Shown here: in pieces, positions 32,468 through 41,738 of the stretch
Position numbering within the stretch: position 1 is the stretch's first letter
How the letters are laid out: every line of letters begins with the position of its first letter
Assembly (NCBI GenBank): GCA_021845595.1
Contig: JAJZVV010000002.1
Location: forward strand, 186,001-250,000
Direction of reading: 5' to 3'
Length of the DNA stretch: 64,000 nt
DNA from: Pseudomonadota bacterium
Lineage (GTDB): Bacteria > Pseudomonadota > Alphaproteobacteria > Acetobacterales > Acetobacteraceae
Notes under the pieces: generated by a model
Told to the model about the DNA's origin: nothing
Seen by the model: only the letters and a program-made list of their open reading frames with translations
Databases searched by the model: none
Translations under genes and position numbers: made by a program

Positions 32468-35455
32468 TCAACGGCGCCACCAGCCGCGCTTTTTCTCCGC
32501 GCTCACCGGATCGCGGCCGATGACGATCGGGCGGATCGCCGGCTCGGCCGCTTCGGGTTCCGCTGTCTCTGGCTCGGCCGTCTCTGGCTCGGCAGCCTCT
32601 GGCGCCGGGTTCGCGGCTGCGATCTCCGGCGCCGGCACCAGCACCGGCACCGGCTCGGCGGGCGGGGGGGGTATGACCGCTTCCGCGAGCGTGGCCGTCC
32701 CGGCATCGGGCACGGTGACCGCGTCGATCGGAATGGCGATCGGTTCGGAGATCGGTGCGGCGGCGGGCGCGGGCTTCGGTGCCGACCGGCGCCGCGGTGC
32801 TGGAGGCGGCGGCGGCGCCGCGGGCGGGGGCGAGAGCTCGCCTTCCAGTGCCTGATCGATCGCCGCGTAGATGTCGAAGGCCACGCCGCCGAACGGATTA
32901 GCCGGGGTCGGGCCGGTATAGGACGCGGCCGGCGGTTCGTCGGCGATGCCGATGGCGGGCTCGGCGGCCGCGCCCGACCGGCGCCGTCCGCCGCGTCGCG
33001 TCCGCTTGCGCGGCGCGGTGGCCTCGGCCGCCACGGCTTCATCGGCCGCTGCTGCGGCGGCGATCGTCAGGGTATCGATGGGCTCAGCGGCGGGCGCCTC
33101 GGCACCATCGGCCACGGTCTCCGCCAACGGCGCTTCGGCCGCGTCATGCGCCACGCCGTCGCCCGCAGCTCCGAGGGCGTCCCCAATGGCGTCCCCAATG
33201 GCATCCTCGCCGGCGCCTTCGATGGCCGTCTCGGGCGCGCCCTCCTCGCGCCGTCCCCCGCGCCGCCGCCGACGGCGACGGCGACGGCGGCGTTCGGCGT
33301 CCTCGCCGGCCGCGCTGTCCTCGCCGGCTGCGGCCGGAACCGGCGCCGCCTCGGCGAGCACGGGCTCCTCGGCGATCTCGTGCTCCGGTTCCGCCGGCAG
33401 CGCCGGGGCAAAATCCGGGGTCACCGCTGCCGGCGCTTCGATCGCCGACGGCGCGCGCAGGCGCTCGATGCGGATCTGCGGCGGGCGCAGGCTGTCATCG
33501 GCGGCGAAGCTCACGCGCATGCCGCTGCGCTGCTCGATCTCGCCCAGCCGGTCGCGCTTGTGGTTCAGGATGTAGAAGGCGACGGCGCCGGCGACATGGA
33601 CCAGAATCTCGCCGGCGCGCCGCTTGGCGCCTTCCTCGTCGATGCTCCGCAGCACGTGCAGGGCCGCATTCTCGGTCGAGCGCACGTGGCCGAGGCCGCC
33701 GCAATGCGGGCAGGTGACGAGGCTGGTCTCGGCGAGCGAGGGCCGCAGCCGCTGACGGCTCATTTCGAGCAGGCCGAAATGGCTGATATGGCCGATCTGG
33801 ATGCGGGCGCGGTCGCCTTTCAGCGCCTCCTTCAGCCGGCGCTCGACCATCGCGTTGTGCTTCTTCGACTCCATGTCGATGAAATCGATGACGATCAGCC
33901 CGGCGAGGTCGCGCAGACGCAGCTGCCGCGCCACTTCCTCCGCCGCCTCCATGTTGGTGCGCAGCGCGGTGTCTTCGATGTTGCGCTCGCGCGTCGAGCG
34001 GCCGGAATTGACGTCGATCGCGACCAGCGCTTCGGCCTGGTTGATGACCAGATAACCGCCGGAGCGCAGCGGCACGGTCGGCGACAGCATCGCATCGAGC
34101 TGCGCCTCGACCTGGTGGCGGGCGAACAGCGACTGTCCGCCGGGGCCGTCGTCGCGCCAGGCGATCACCTTGCGGGCGTGCGTCGGCATCAGCATGCGCA
34201 TGAACTCGTGCGCGGCCTGGAAGCCGGCTTCGCCATCGACGACCACTTCGTCGAGATCGCGCGAATAGACATCGCGGATGGCGCGCTTGATGAGCGAGGC
34301 TTCCTCGTAGATCAGCGCTGGCGCCACCGACCGCATCGTCGTTTCGCGTATGTCGTCCCACAGGCGCAGGAGATATTCGCAGTCGCGCTTGATCTCGGGC
34401 TTCGGCCGGTTGGCGCCGGCGGTGCGGACGATCAGGCCCATCGTGTCGGGGATCTCGAACTCGCCGACGATATCCTTCAGCCGCCTGCGATCGGCGGCCG
34501 AGGTGATCTTGCGCGAAATGCCGCCGCCGCGCGGCGAGTTCGGCATCAGCACACAGAACCGGCCGGCGAGCGAAATATAGGTGGTGAGGGCGGCGCCTTT
34601 GTTGCTGCGCTCCTCCTTGATCACCTGCACCAGAAGAATCTGGCGCCGATGGATGACTTCCTGAATCTTGTAGTTGCGCAGGAAGCGCGGCGGAATGCGG
34701 CGCTCGCGCATCTCGTCGGCGCCATCGGCGCCATCGGCGTCTCCGCCCACCGTTTCCGGCGGCGGCGCGTCGCTGGCAACCTCGTCGAGACCGCCTTCGC
34801 CGGACGGCGCCTCATCGCTCGCCGCTTGCTCCTCGCCGGCCGCGCGTTCGCCGGTGCCGTCCGCGTCCTCGCCGTCGCCGGAGGGCACAGGCTCGTCCGC
34901 GGACGCGATCGCCTCGCCGGCGAGCCGATCGGCCAGGATGGCCGCCGGCATTGCCGACGCCGCAAGCGGCTCCGGCGGGGTGTCGTCGGTTGCGTGACCG
35001 GCCGATTCCGGTGTGACGTGCGGCTCGGCATGCGCCTCGATTGGGGTCTCGGCGAGCGTCTCGGGCGGCGGCGCGGCCTCGCTCGGGGGTTCGGCGCCGG
35101 CCGCCTCCGCGGCCACCGGCGCTTCGAGCGTGTCCTCCGCCTCGTCGCGGGCGGCTTCGTCGCGCGCCTCCTGGACCTGCATCGCCAGCAGGCGCTGCCG
35201 GTCCGCGATGGGAATTTGGTAATAGTCCGGATGGATTTCGCCGAACGCGAGGAACCCGTGCCGGTTGCCGCCGTATTCGATGAAGGCGGCCTGGAGACTC
35301 GGCTCTACGCGGACGACCCGGGCAAGGTAGATATTTCCCTTGATTTGCCGCTTGGTCGAGGTTTCTACGTCGAAATCTTCGAGGCGATTACCATCCAGCA
35401 CGACGACGCGGGTTTCTTCCGCGTGCGTTGCATCGATCAGCATACGTTTGGTCAT
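32468..35455 (-). CDS. rne: Ribonuclease E/G family endoribonuclease (RNase E)
   Basis: Central endonuclease of mRNA decay and rRNA/tRNA processing. The 995 residues show an N-terminal S1 domain interrupted at about residue 82 by some 170 acidic Ala/Pro/Glu residues and resuming with NYKIQEVIHRRQILLVQ. A catalytic domain has the metal-binding aspartates in LVAIDVNSGRS and LIVIDFIDM, and a zinc-link reads CPHCGGLGH. About 330 disordered residues follow, with arginine-rich patches (a run of RRRRRRRRRRRRGGRR type) and TAEPE repeats, the usual RNA-binding and degradosome tail. A similar S1 insertion is, as I recall, seen in other alphaproteobacteria. Confidence 0.95.
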   Translation of the reverse strand: MTKRMLIDATHAEETRVVVLDGNRLEDFDVETSTKRQIKGNIYLARVVRVEPSLQAAFIEYGGNRHGFLAFGEIHPDYYQIPIADRQRLLAMQVQEARDEAARDEAEDTLEAPVAAEAAGAEPPSEAAPPPETLAETPIEAHAEPHVTPESAGHATDDTPPEPLAASAMPAAILADRLAGEAIASADEPVPSGDGEDADGTGERAAGEEQAASDEAPSGEGGLDEVASDAPPPETVGGDADGADGADEMRERRIPPRFLRNYKIQEVIHRRQILLVQVIKEERSNKGAALTTYISLAGRFCVLMPNSPRGGGISRKITSAADRRRLKDIVGEFEIPDTMGLIVRTAGANRPKPEIKRDCEYLLRLWDDIRETTMRSVAPALIYEEASLIKRAIRDVYSRDLDEVVVDGEAGFQAAHEFMRMLMPTHARKVIAWRDDGPGGQSLFARHQVEAQLDAMLSPTVPLRSGGYLVINQAEALVAIDVNSGRSTRERNIEDTALRTNMEAAEEVARQLRLRDLAGLIVIDFIDMESKKHNAMVERRLKEALKGDRARIQIGHISHFGLLEMSRQRLRPSLAETSLVTCPHCGGLGHVRSTENAALHVLRSIDEEGAKRRAGEILVHVAGAVAFYILNHKRDRLGEIEQRSGMRVSFAADDSLRPPQIRIERLRAPSAIEAPAAVTPDFAPALPAEPEHEIAEEPVLAEAAPVPAAAGEDSAAGEDAERRRRRRRRRRRGGRREEGAPETAIEGAGEDAIGDAIGDALGAAGDGVAHDAAEAPLAETVADGAEAPAAEPIDTLTIAAAAAADEAVAAEATAPRKRTRRGGRRRSGAAAEPAIGIADEPPAASYTGPTPANPFGGVAFDIYAAIDQALEGELSPPPAAPPPPPAPRRRSAPKPAPAAAPISEPIAIPIDAVTVPDAGTATLAEAVIPPPPAEPVPVLVPAPEIAAANPAPEAAEPETAEPETAEPEAAEPAIRPIVIGRDPVSAEKKRGWWRR

Positions 35456-35954
35456 TCAATCCGAAACTCCGCCTCATCGCCAGGCCGCGCGGCGCGCGCG
35501 CGGCTCGATGGCGGGAGGATGTTGGGTGTGGGGGTAAGCGGGAGGGTGGGGTCTGGCCCGACGGCGCACCGCTTGCTTCCCCGCCGCACGGCGCGGCGAA
35601 CGCCCACCTGCCGCGAATGGCGGCGGGGCAGACATTGCGGGGGAAAGGCAGGGCGGCGGCCATCGGTCCTTGGGCGTAGGGTGGGCGCGTCGCAATCGGC
35701 GGCGTCGCCCGGGGTTCGTCTGCGCGAATTCGGCTCGCAGCGAGCGGAAACCTTAGCCGGCGCCATTGGCGCGCGACAGCCCGGCGAGGCAGGAGACGTT
35801 GACCGTCCCTTGGACTCCATGCGCCTGACATGGAACCAACATGGACCAAACCGCCCTTCACCGCAAGCCATCGTGGCCGTGCTGCCACATGTCATTATAT
35901 TCATCAGAGCCGAAGCTCCGATTCCAGATCCATCGTGTTAAGGTCGGCGCCGAG
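35456..35954. other. Divergent upstream region of rne and the cell-wall amidase
   Basis: About 500 bp with no supported gene. It should contain the rne promoter and a long rne 5' untranslated region on the minus strand, which in other bacteria mediates RNase E autoregulation, and the amidase promoter on the plus strand. The last 90 bp before the amidase start are visibly more AT-rich (for example ATTATATTCATC around 35893), a plausible promoter site. I could not assign a -35/-10 pair with confidence. Confidence 0.3.
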
Positions 35955-36809
35955 ATGTCGAACGACAGGTTCTTCCCGCGTCGGTTGTTGATTGGCCCGG
36001 GCCTGCTCGCCAGCTTCCTCCTGCCGGCGGAGCTGCGCCCGCTCATGGCTGAGGCGCGCCCAACGCATCGTCCGGCGGGGCCGGCGGCGAACCACCGCGC
36101 CGTGCCGCCGGGCCGGCTGGTGATGCTCGATCCTGGCCACGGCGGCAAGGACCCGGGGGCGATCGGCGTCTCCGGCACGTACGAGAAGCACATCGCGCTG
36201 GCCGCGGCCCTCGAGCTCAAGCGCCAGCTCGAGGCGACGGGCCAGTATCGCGTCGAGCTGACGCGCCGGCGGGACGTGTTCATCCCGCTCGAATCCCGCG
36301 TCGGCCATGCCCAGGCGCGCGGCGCGGCCCTGTTCGTTTCCATGCACGCCGACGCACTGCCCGACCATGGCGTGCGCGGGGCCAGCGTCTACACGCTTGC
36401 CGCCCATGCGTCCGATGCCCAGTCGGCGCAGCTCGCACTGCGCGAGAACGCCGCCGACCGGTTCGCCGGCCGCGCCTTCCACGGCATGTCGCCGGAGGTG
36501 GCGCAGATCCTCGCCAGCCTGGTGCGGCGCGAGACCCGTCTCGGCTCGGCGAAAATGGCGCGGGACATGGTCGGTGCGCTCGAGACGAGCGTGCCCGTGC
36601 TGCCCAACCCCGAGCGCCATGCCGGCTTCGTCGTGCTCAAGGCCGCCGACGTGCCGAGCGTGCTGGTGGAGATGGGCTTCATGTCCAACCGGCAGGACGA
36701 GGCGGCGCTGCGCCGGACGGAGCACCGCGTGCGCCTCGCGGCGGCGATGCGCCGGGCGGTCGAGGCCTATTTCGCCACCTCCGACCATCTCGCGCGAATG
36801 GCAGGCTGA
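35955..36809 (+). CDS. N-acetylmuramoyl-L-alanine amidase (Amidase_3, AmiC type)
   Basis: Periplasmic zinc amidase that cleaves the peptide from muramic acid and splits septal peptidoglycan. It has 284 residues from the ATG at 35955. The N-terminus PRRLLIGPGLLASFLL looks like a signal peptide with two arginines, possibly a Tat substrate. The catalytic domain shows MLDPGHGGKDPGAIG, the glutamate ligand in TYEKHIAL and FVSMHADALPD. No AMIN domain precedes it. It is followed 37 bp later by the PBP gene, forming a cell-wall operon. Confidence 0.9.
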   Translation: MSNDRFFPRRLLIGPGLLASFLLPAELRPLMAEARPTHRPAGPAANHRAVPPGRLVMLDPGHGGKDPGAIGVSGTYEKHIALAAALELKRQLEATGQYRVELTRRRDVFIPLESRVGHAQARGAALFVSMHADALPDHGVRGASVYTLAAHASDAQSAQLALRENAADRFAGRAFHGMSPEVAQILASLVRRETRLGSAKMARDMVGALETSVPVLPNPERHAGFVVLKAADVPSVLVEMGFMSNRQDEAALRRTEHRVRLAAAMRRAVEAYFATSDHLARMAG

Positions 36810-36846
36810 CCGTCGAGGCCCCTACGCGCCGGCGCGGCGATTGTGT

Positions 36847-39720
36847 ATGACCGGTCTCATGAACGATCCCGTCACGGCGCGCGAACGCATGGTCCCGGAG
36901 CCGGGCCCGGAGCCGGCGCGCCGCTCCCGTCCGCCCGCGCGCCGTCCGCCGCTGGTCGTGCGCTGGCTCGCCCGGCTCGCCGGGGCGCTGGTCGGGCTCG
37001 GCGTGCTGGCGCTGGTCGTCGCGGCGGTCGCGGGCTACGCCGCCTATCGCCATTACGCCGCCGATCTGCCCGATATCGAGGGGCTGAAGCACTACCAGCC
37101 GCGGGTGATGAGCCGCGTCTTTGCCACCGACGGCACGCTGCTCGCCGATCTCGCCACCGAGCGCCGGATCTTCGTGCCGATCACCGCCATTCCCGATCAG
37201 CTCAAGGCCGCCTTCATTTCGGCCGAGGATCAGAATTTCTGGAGCCACGCCGGCGTCGACCCGGCCGCCATCCTGCGCGCCGCGCTCACCGATCTCGCCC
37301 ATCTGCACGAGGGGCGGCGGCCCAAGGGCGCCTCGACCATCACCCAGCAGGTGGCGAAGAACATGCTGCTCGGCGGCGAGGTATCGCTCTCGCGCAAGGT
37401 GCGCGAGGCGCTGCTGGCGATGCGCATCGAGCAGAGTCTGAGCAAGCAGCGGATTCTCGAACTCTATCTGAACGAGATCTATCTCGGTCAGGGCGCCTAC
37501 GGCGTCGCCGCCGCGGCGGAGGCCTATTTCGCCAAGCCGCTCGACGCGCTGACCCTGCCCGAGGCGGCCATGCTGGCGGCGCTGCCCAAGGCGCCCAACA
37601 ATTACAACCCGTTCCGCAACCCCGACGCGGCCCGGGCGCGGCGGGATTGGGTTCTGGACCGCATGGTCGAAGACCGCGCCATCACCCCGGCGGACGCCGC
37701 GGCGGCGAAGGCGGCGACGCTGCTGCCGGCGGCGCCGCGCCGGCCGGGATCGCCGCCCGGCGCGGCCTATTTCGCCGAGGAGGTGCGCCGCGACCTCGTC
37801 GCCCGCTTCGGCGCCGACCGCGCCACCCAGGGCGGGCTGATGGTCCGCACCAGTCTCGATCCGCATCTGCAGGACGCCGCCGACCGCGCCCTGCATGGCG
37901 GGCTGATGGCCTATGACCGGTCCCACGGCGGCTGGCGCGGCCCCGTCTCCCATCTCGATGACCCGGCGCTGGCGCGCGACTGGGCCGAGAAGCTCGCCGC
38001 TCTGCCGCCGGTTCCCGGCATGCTCCCCGGCTGGCGCCTGGCGGTGGTGCTGGAGAGTGGCGATGCCGTGGCGCGGCTCGGCTGGCTCGAACGGACCCCG
38101 GACGCGGCGCAGCCCGGCACGCAGCCGGCGGCGCACATGGCGCCGATGCTGCTCGCCGAGACCCGCTGGGCCCGGCCGCAGCGCGAGACCGCTTCCCATG
38201 AGCGGAGCTTCGGCCCGGCGCCGCGGCGGATGCGCGATGCGCTCATGCCCGGCGATGTGGTGCTGGTCGAGCCGGAGCCAGCGGTGGCGGCCCGTGGCAA
38301 GACGCCGGCCCTGCCGGAGCGGCTGGCGCTGCGGCAGATTCCGGAGGTGCAGGGGGCGCTGATTTCGCTCGATCCGCGCACCGGACGGGTGCTCGCCCTC
38401 TCCGGCGGCTGGAGCGCCGAGATCAGCCAGTTCGACCGCGCCACCCAGGCCAATCGCCAGCCCGGATCGAGCTTCAAGCCGTTCGTCTATCTCACCGCCA
38501 TGGAGCAGGGGATCGCGCCGAGCCAGCGCTTCCTCGATGCCCCCTTCGTCGTCGATCTCGGTGAGGCGGGGAAATGGCGGCCGAACAACTACGAGATGGA
38601 TTTCTCCGGCCCGGTGCCGCTGCACGTGGCGCTGATGAAGTCGTTGAATCTCGTGACCCTGCGCGTCGCCAACCGCGTCGGCATGGACGCCGTCGCCGCC
38701 ACGGCAGCCGGTTTCCACGTCACCGATGCCATGCCGCATGTGCTGCCCGCTTCCCTCGGCGCGGTCGAGACGACGGTGCTGCGCCTGGCCGGCGCCTATG
38801 CCGGGCTCGCGGAGGGTGGCCGGGCCGTGGCGCCATCGCTGATCGACAGCGTCCAGGACGCCGAAGGCCAGGTGATCTGGCGCCCCGATGCGCTCGCCTG
38901 CGCCGGGTGCGCCGCGGGTGCGGCCCAGACGCCGGAGCCGCCTCAGCCGCTGCCTTCCGCGTCGGCGCCCGATCCCGCCCAGCCGCCCGAGTTCACGGAC
39001 ACACGGCCGCAGATTGCCGACCCCGCCAGCACCTTCCAGGTCGTCACCATGATGCAGGACGTCGTGCGTCGCGGCACCGGGACCGCCGCCGGGGCGGGGT
39101 TGAACCGGCCGATCGCCGGCAAGACGGGCACCACCCAGGATTTCAACGATGCCTGGTTCGCCGGCTTCACGCCGGACCTCGTCACCATCGTCTGGGTCGG
39201 CTTCGATCAGCCGGCGAGCCTCGGCGAGAAGGAAACCGGAGGGGCGGTGGCGGCGCCGATCTGGCATGATTTCATGGCCGAGGCGCTGCGCGGCCGGCCG
39301 GTGCTCGACTTCGTCCCGCCGCCGGGCGTCACGCTCGCGACGTGGGAGAGCGGTGGCATGACCCTGACGGATGCGTTCAAGCCCGATCAGGTGCCGGGCG
39401 CCTCCGGCCCGCTCGACGCCCCGGTGACGGAAACCGCGCCGGCGCCCGCGGCCGAGCTCCCGCCCGGCCAGGCGCCAAAGGCTCAGGAATCGGGTCAGGC
39501 ATCGGGTCAGGCATCGGGCCAGGCATCGGGTCAGGCACCGGGGGGCCAGGCGCCGGGCCAGACCGCCGGGCAAACGGAGGGGCCAACGGCCGCGCCCGAC
39601 GGCGCGCCGCCATCGGCGGACGCCGCCCCGCGGCAAGCGGCGGGCACCCAGGCGCCGCCGCGCACGCCGGACAAGGCCAAGGTCGGCGGCCTCGACAGCG
39701 GCATGGGCGGGCTGTATTGA
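36847..39720 (+). CDS. mrcA: Bifunctional class A penicillin-binding protein 1A
   Basis: Polymerises glycan strands and crosslinks peptides on the outer face of the inner membrane. The 957 residues comprise a short cytoplasmic tail, one membrane anchor (LVGLGVLALVVAAVAGYAAY) and a GT51 glycosyltransferase (ISAEDQNFWSH, GASTITQQVAKNM, ELYLNEIYLGQGAYG). An OB-like insert separates this from a transpeptidase with QPGSSFKPF (SxxK), KSLN (SxN) and AGKTGTTQDFNDAWFAG (KTG). The C-terminal 120 residues are Pro/Gln/Ala/Gly-rich and disordered. A second ATG at 36859 is possible. Confidence 0.95.
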   Translation: MTGLMNDPVTARERMVPEPGPEPARRSRPPARRPPLVVRWLARLAGALVGLGVLALVVAAVAGYAAYRHYAADLPDIEGLKHYQPRVMSRVFATDGTLLADLATERRIFVPITAIPDQLKAAFISAEDQNFWSHAGVDPAAILRAALTDLAHLHEGRRPKGASTITQQVAKNMLLGGEVSLSRKVREALLAMRIEQSLSKQRILELYLNEIYLGQGAYGVAAAAEAYFAKPLDALTLPEAAMLAALPKAPNNYNPFRNPDAARARRDWVLDRMVEDRAITPADAAAAKAATLLPAAPRRPGSPPGAAYFAEEVRRDLVARFGADRATQGGLMVRTSLDPHLQDAADRALHGGLMAYDRSHGGWRGPVSHLDDPALARDWAEKLAALPPVPGMLPGWRLAVVLESGDAVARLGWLERTPDAAQPGTQPAAHMAPMLLAETRWARPQRETASHERSFGPAPRRMRDALMPGDVVLVEPEPAVAARGKTPALPERLALRQIPEVQGALISLDPRTGRVLALSGGWSAEISQFDRATQANRQPGSSFKPFVYLTAMEQGIAPSQRFLDAPFVVDLGEAGKWRPNNYEMDFSGPVPLHVALMKSLNLVTLRVANRVGMDAVAATAAGFHVTDAMPHVLPASLGAVETTVLRLAGAYAGLAEGGRAVAPSLIDSVQDAEGQVIWRPDALACAGCAAGAAQTPEPPQPLPSASAPDPAQPPEFTDTRPQIADPASTFQVVTMMQDVVRRGTGTAAGAGLNRPIAGKTGTTQDFNDAWFAGFTPDLVTIVWVGFDQPASLGEKETGGAVAAPIWHDFMAEALRGRPVLDFVPPPGVTLATWESGGMTLTDAFKPDQVPGASGPLDAPVTETAPAPAAELPPGQAPKAQESGQASGQASGQASGQAPGGQAPGQTAGQTEGPTAAPDGAPPSADAAPRQAAGTQAPPRTPDKAKVGGLDSGMGGLY
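39484..39543 (+). repeat. Tandem 12-bp repeats in the PBP1A tail
   Basis: Five head-to-tail copies of a unit close to CAGGCATCGGGT lie in frame and encode repeats of the type GQAS. They fall in the disordered C-terminal tail, where unit number can change by slippage without breaking the frame. Unit differences are single bases, indicating recent expansion. Confidence 0.75.
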
Positions 39721-39789
39721 CCGCGCCTCGCCGGCCTCCGTCCGCCCCGGAGGCGAGCGGGGCCAAGGACCGTGCCCAAGGAACCAGAG

Positions 39790-40921
39790 ATGTCCGCTGA
39801 AGCCGATGCTCTCAACGCTCAGATCCAGCAGTCGGTGAGCCTGCTGAGGAGGCATCTTTGACTGGGATGCCGCCAATCACCGCCTCGCCGAGCTGAACGC
39901 CCGCGCCGAGGAGCCGGATCTCTGGAACGATCCCGCCAGCGCCCAGGCGGTGCTGCGCGAGCGCACCCGGCTGGCGATGCAGATCGAGGGGGTCAGCCGG
40001 CTGATCCACGATGTCGGTGACGCGCTCGGGCTGATCGAGCTGGCCGAAGCCGAGAGCGATGCGGCGATGGTCGCCGACGGGCTCGCCTCGCTGCAGGCGC
40101 TGGCCGAGGAGGCCAAGCGGCGCGAGATCGAGAGCCTGCTGTCCGGCGAGGCCGACGGCAACGACGCCTATGTCGAGATCAACGCCGGGGCCGGCGGCAC
40201 CGAGGCGCAGGACTGGGCGGAGATGCTCGAGCGCATGTATCAGCGCTGGGCCGAGCAGCATGGCTACAAGGTGCAGGAGATCGAGCGCAGCGACGGCGAA
40301 CAGGCTGGGATCAAATCGGCCACGCTGCAGATTTCGGGCCCGAGCGCCTATGGCTGGCTGAAGACCGAGTCGGGCGTGCACCGTCTGGTGCGCATCAGCC
40401 CGTTCGATGCCGCGGCGCGCCGGCAGACCAGCTTCGCCAGCGTCTGGGTCTATCCGGTGGTCGACGAGAACATCGCCATCGAGGTCAACGAATCCGATCT
40501 GCGCATCGATACGTTCCGGGCTTCCGGGGCCGGCGGTCAGCACGTCAACAAGACCGAGTCCGCCATCCGCATCACCCATATTCCGACCGGCATCGTGGTC
40601 GGCTGCCAGACCGACCGCAGCCAGCACCGCAACCGCGCCACGGCGATGCAGATGCTGAAGGCGCGGCTCTACGAGCAGGAGCTGCAACGGCGCGAAGCCG
40701 CGGCGGCGGCGGCGGAGAGCGCCAAGACCGACATCGGCTGGGGCCACCAGATCCGCAGCTACGTGCTGGCGCCCTACCAGTTGGTGAAGGACCTGCGCAC
40801 GGGCGTCGAGAAGGGCAACCCGGCCGCCGTCCTGGATGGCGACCTCGATGCCTTCATGGCCGCCGCCCTGGCCGCGCGCGTCGGCGCGACGCGCAGCGAA
40901 GCGAGCGCCCAGGCGCGTTAA
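39790..40921 (+). CDS. prfB: Peptide chain release factor 2 with programmed +1 frameshift
   Basis: Releases peptides at UGA and UAA codons. Translation starts at ATG 39790, reads 23 codons to CTT (39856-39858) and meets an in-frame TGA at 39859. A +1 slip skips T39859 and continues at GAC 39860 to give about 376 residues, i.e. join(39790..39858, 39860..40921). The classical stimulators are present: AGGAGG (39847-39852) three bases before CTT TGA C. The protein shows the RF2 anticodon-like tripeptide in [15 protein letters not shown] and the catalytic [13 protein letters not shown]. Low RF2 favours the shift, giving autoregulation. Confidence 0.96.
39847..39862 (+). promoter_or_regulatory. RF2 programmed frameshift signal
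   Basis: An internal Shine-Dalgarno-like AGGAGG, spacer CAT, slippery CTT and the stop TGA followed by C form the standard autoregulatory frameshift site. The frame before the TGA ([11 protein letters not shown]) and the frame after it ([17 protein letters not shown]) join into a normal RF2 N-terminus, so this is recoding, not a sequencing error. Confidence 0.95.
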
Positions 40922-40922
40922 A

Positions 40923-40964
40923 GCGTGATGACCGGAGGCGGAACGCCGTAGGTCTGAATCACGC
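40923..40964 (+). terminator. Nested hairpin directly after prfB
   Basis: Three nested stems are visible: GCGTGAT with ATCACGC outside, GACC with GGTC in the middle, and GGCG with CGCC around GAA at the centre, separated by small internal loops. It begins one base after the prfB stop codon. No U-tract follows; it may be a factor-assisted or processed transcript end. Confidence 0.5.
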
Positions 40965-41061
40965 GATCAAAGAAAGAGAGCTGGAGTGGGGCCACTGAGC
41001 GAAAGCGATGTCATCCCGCTCTGAAGCGCGCGCCGGCGCCGCGCGGCGCCGCTTCGGGAGG

Positions 41062-41733
41062 CTACGCCCCGGCTTCGCGCTCGAACCGGTCCGCGCCGTC
41101 GTCCGCGGGGCGCCCGATCGCGCGCGGGTAGGTCGCCTCGAGATCGGCGCGGATGCGTTCGAACGGGACATCGGTGAAGCTGCCATGGTCGCGCAGATAC
41201 TGCATGTGGGCGCGCCCATCGGCGTCGAACGGGTGGAACAGCGCATCGTTGATGCCGTCGAAGTCCAGCGGGCGGACGCGGAAGCGTTCGCACAGCGAGA
41301 GATTGAAGGTCGGCGTCGCCTTCACCCAGCGCCCGTCCAGCCAGAGCTGGCTGTAGCCGTGATCGACGAAGATGTCGGTGCCGAGGCGTTCGAGCAGTTG
41401 CGGCGTCGCGAGATGGTTGCGCACGTCGGCGAGTCCGATCCGCGCCGGGATGCCGAGCGTGCGCGCCGCGGCGCTGAGCAGCGCCGCCTTGCCGACGCAC
41501 CAGCCGCGGCCCTGCGCCAGCACGGCGCTGGCGATGCAGGAGTCCGGCGCGGTGAGATCGATGTAGGGATCGTAGCGAATCTCGTCGCGGACCGCGAGGA
41601 ACAGGCGGATGGCCTGCGCGCGCGCGCCGCTCGCACCGGCGGCGGCGCGCGCGGCGAAGCTGCGCACGGTCTCGGCGTCGCTGTCGATGAAGCGGCCGGG
41701 GCGGAGAAATTCGCCGAGGTCCTCGCCGTTCAT
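41062..41733 (-). CDS. Transglutaminase-like cysteine protease-fold protein
   Basis: A 223-residue protein of the transglutaminase-like superfamily. The catalytic cysteine sits in GRGWCVGKAALLSAAARTLGIPAR, the histidine in FVDHGYSQLWLDG, and the acidic residue position is near KATPTFN, the usual Cys-His-Asp/Asn layout. No signal peptide is seen, so a cytoplasmic role is likely. It follows a 2-hydroxyacid dehydrogenase gene by 5 bp on the same strand. The substrate is unknown; the fold is used by peptidases, peptide N-glycanases and crosslinkers. Confidence 0.78.
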   Translation of the reverse strand: MNGEDLGEFLRPGRFIDSDAETVRSFAARAAAGASGARAQAIRLFLAVRDEIRYDPYIDLTAPDSCIASAVLAQGRGWCVGKAALLSAAARTLGIPARIGLADVRNHLATPQLLERLGTDIFVDHGYSQLWLDGRWVKATPTFNLSLCERFRVRPLDFDGINDALFHPFDADGRAHMQYLRDHGSFTDVPFERIRADLEATYPRAIGRPADDGADRFEREAGA

Positions 41734-41738
41734 CGCGA

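Noticed and set aside
39484-39543. Short regular repeats as a possible CRISPR array
   Set aside because: Units are 12 bp, contiguous, without spacers and lie inside a coding frame. No CRISPR array or cas gene was seen in the window.
39859-39861. In-frame TGA near the start of prfB as a nonsense mutation or sequencing error
   Set aside because: The complete RF2 recoding signal (AGGAGG, CTT, TGA, C) is present and the +1 frame continues as normal RF2.
36679-39876. A 1065-codon minus-strand frame opposite PBP1A
   Set aside because: Fully antisense to a gene with all catalytic motifs intact; the translation has no recognisable domain and no ribosome site.
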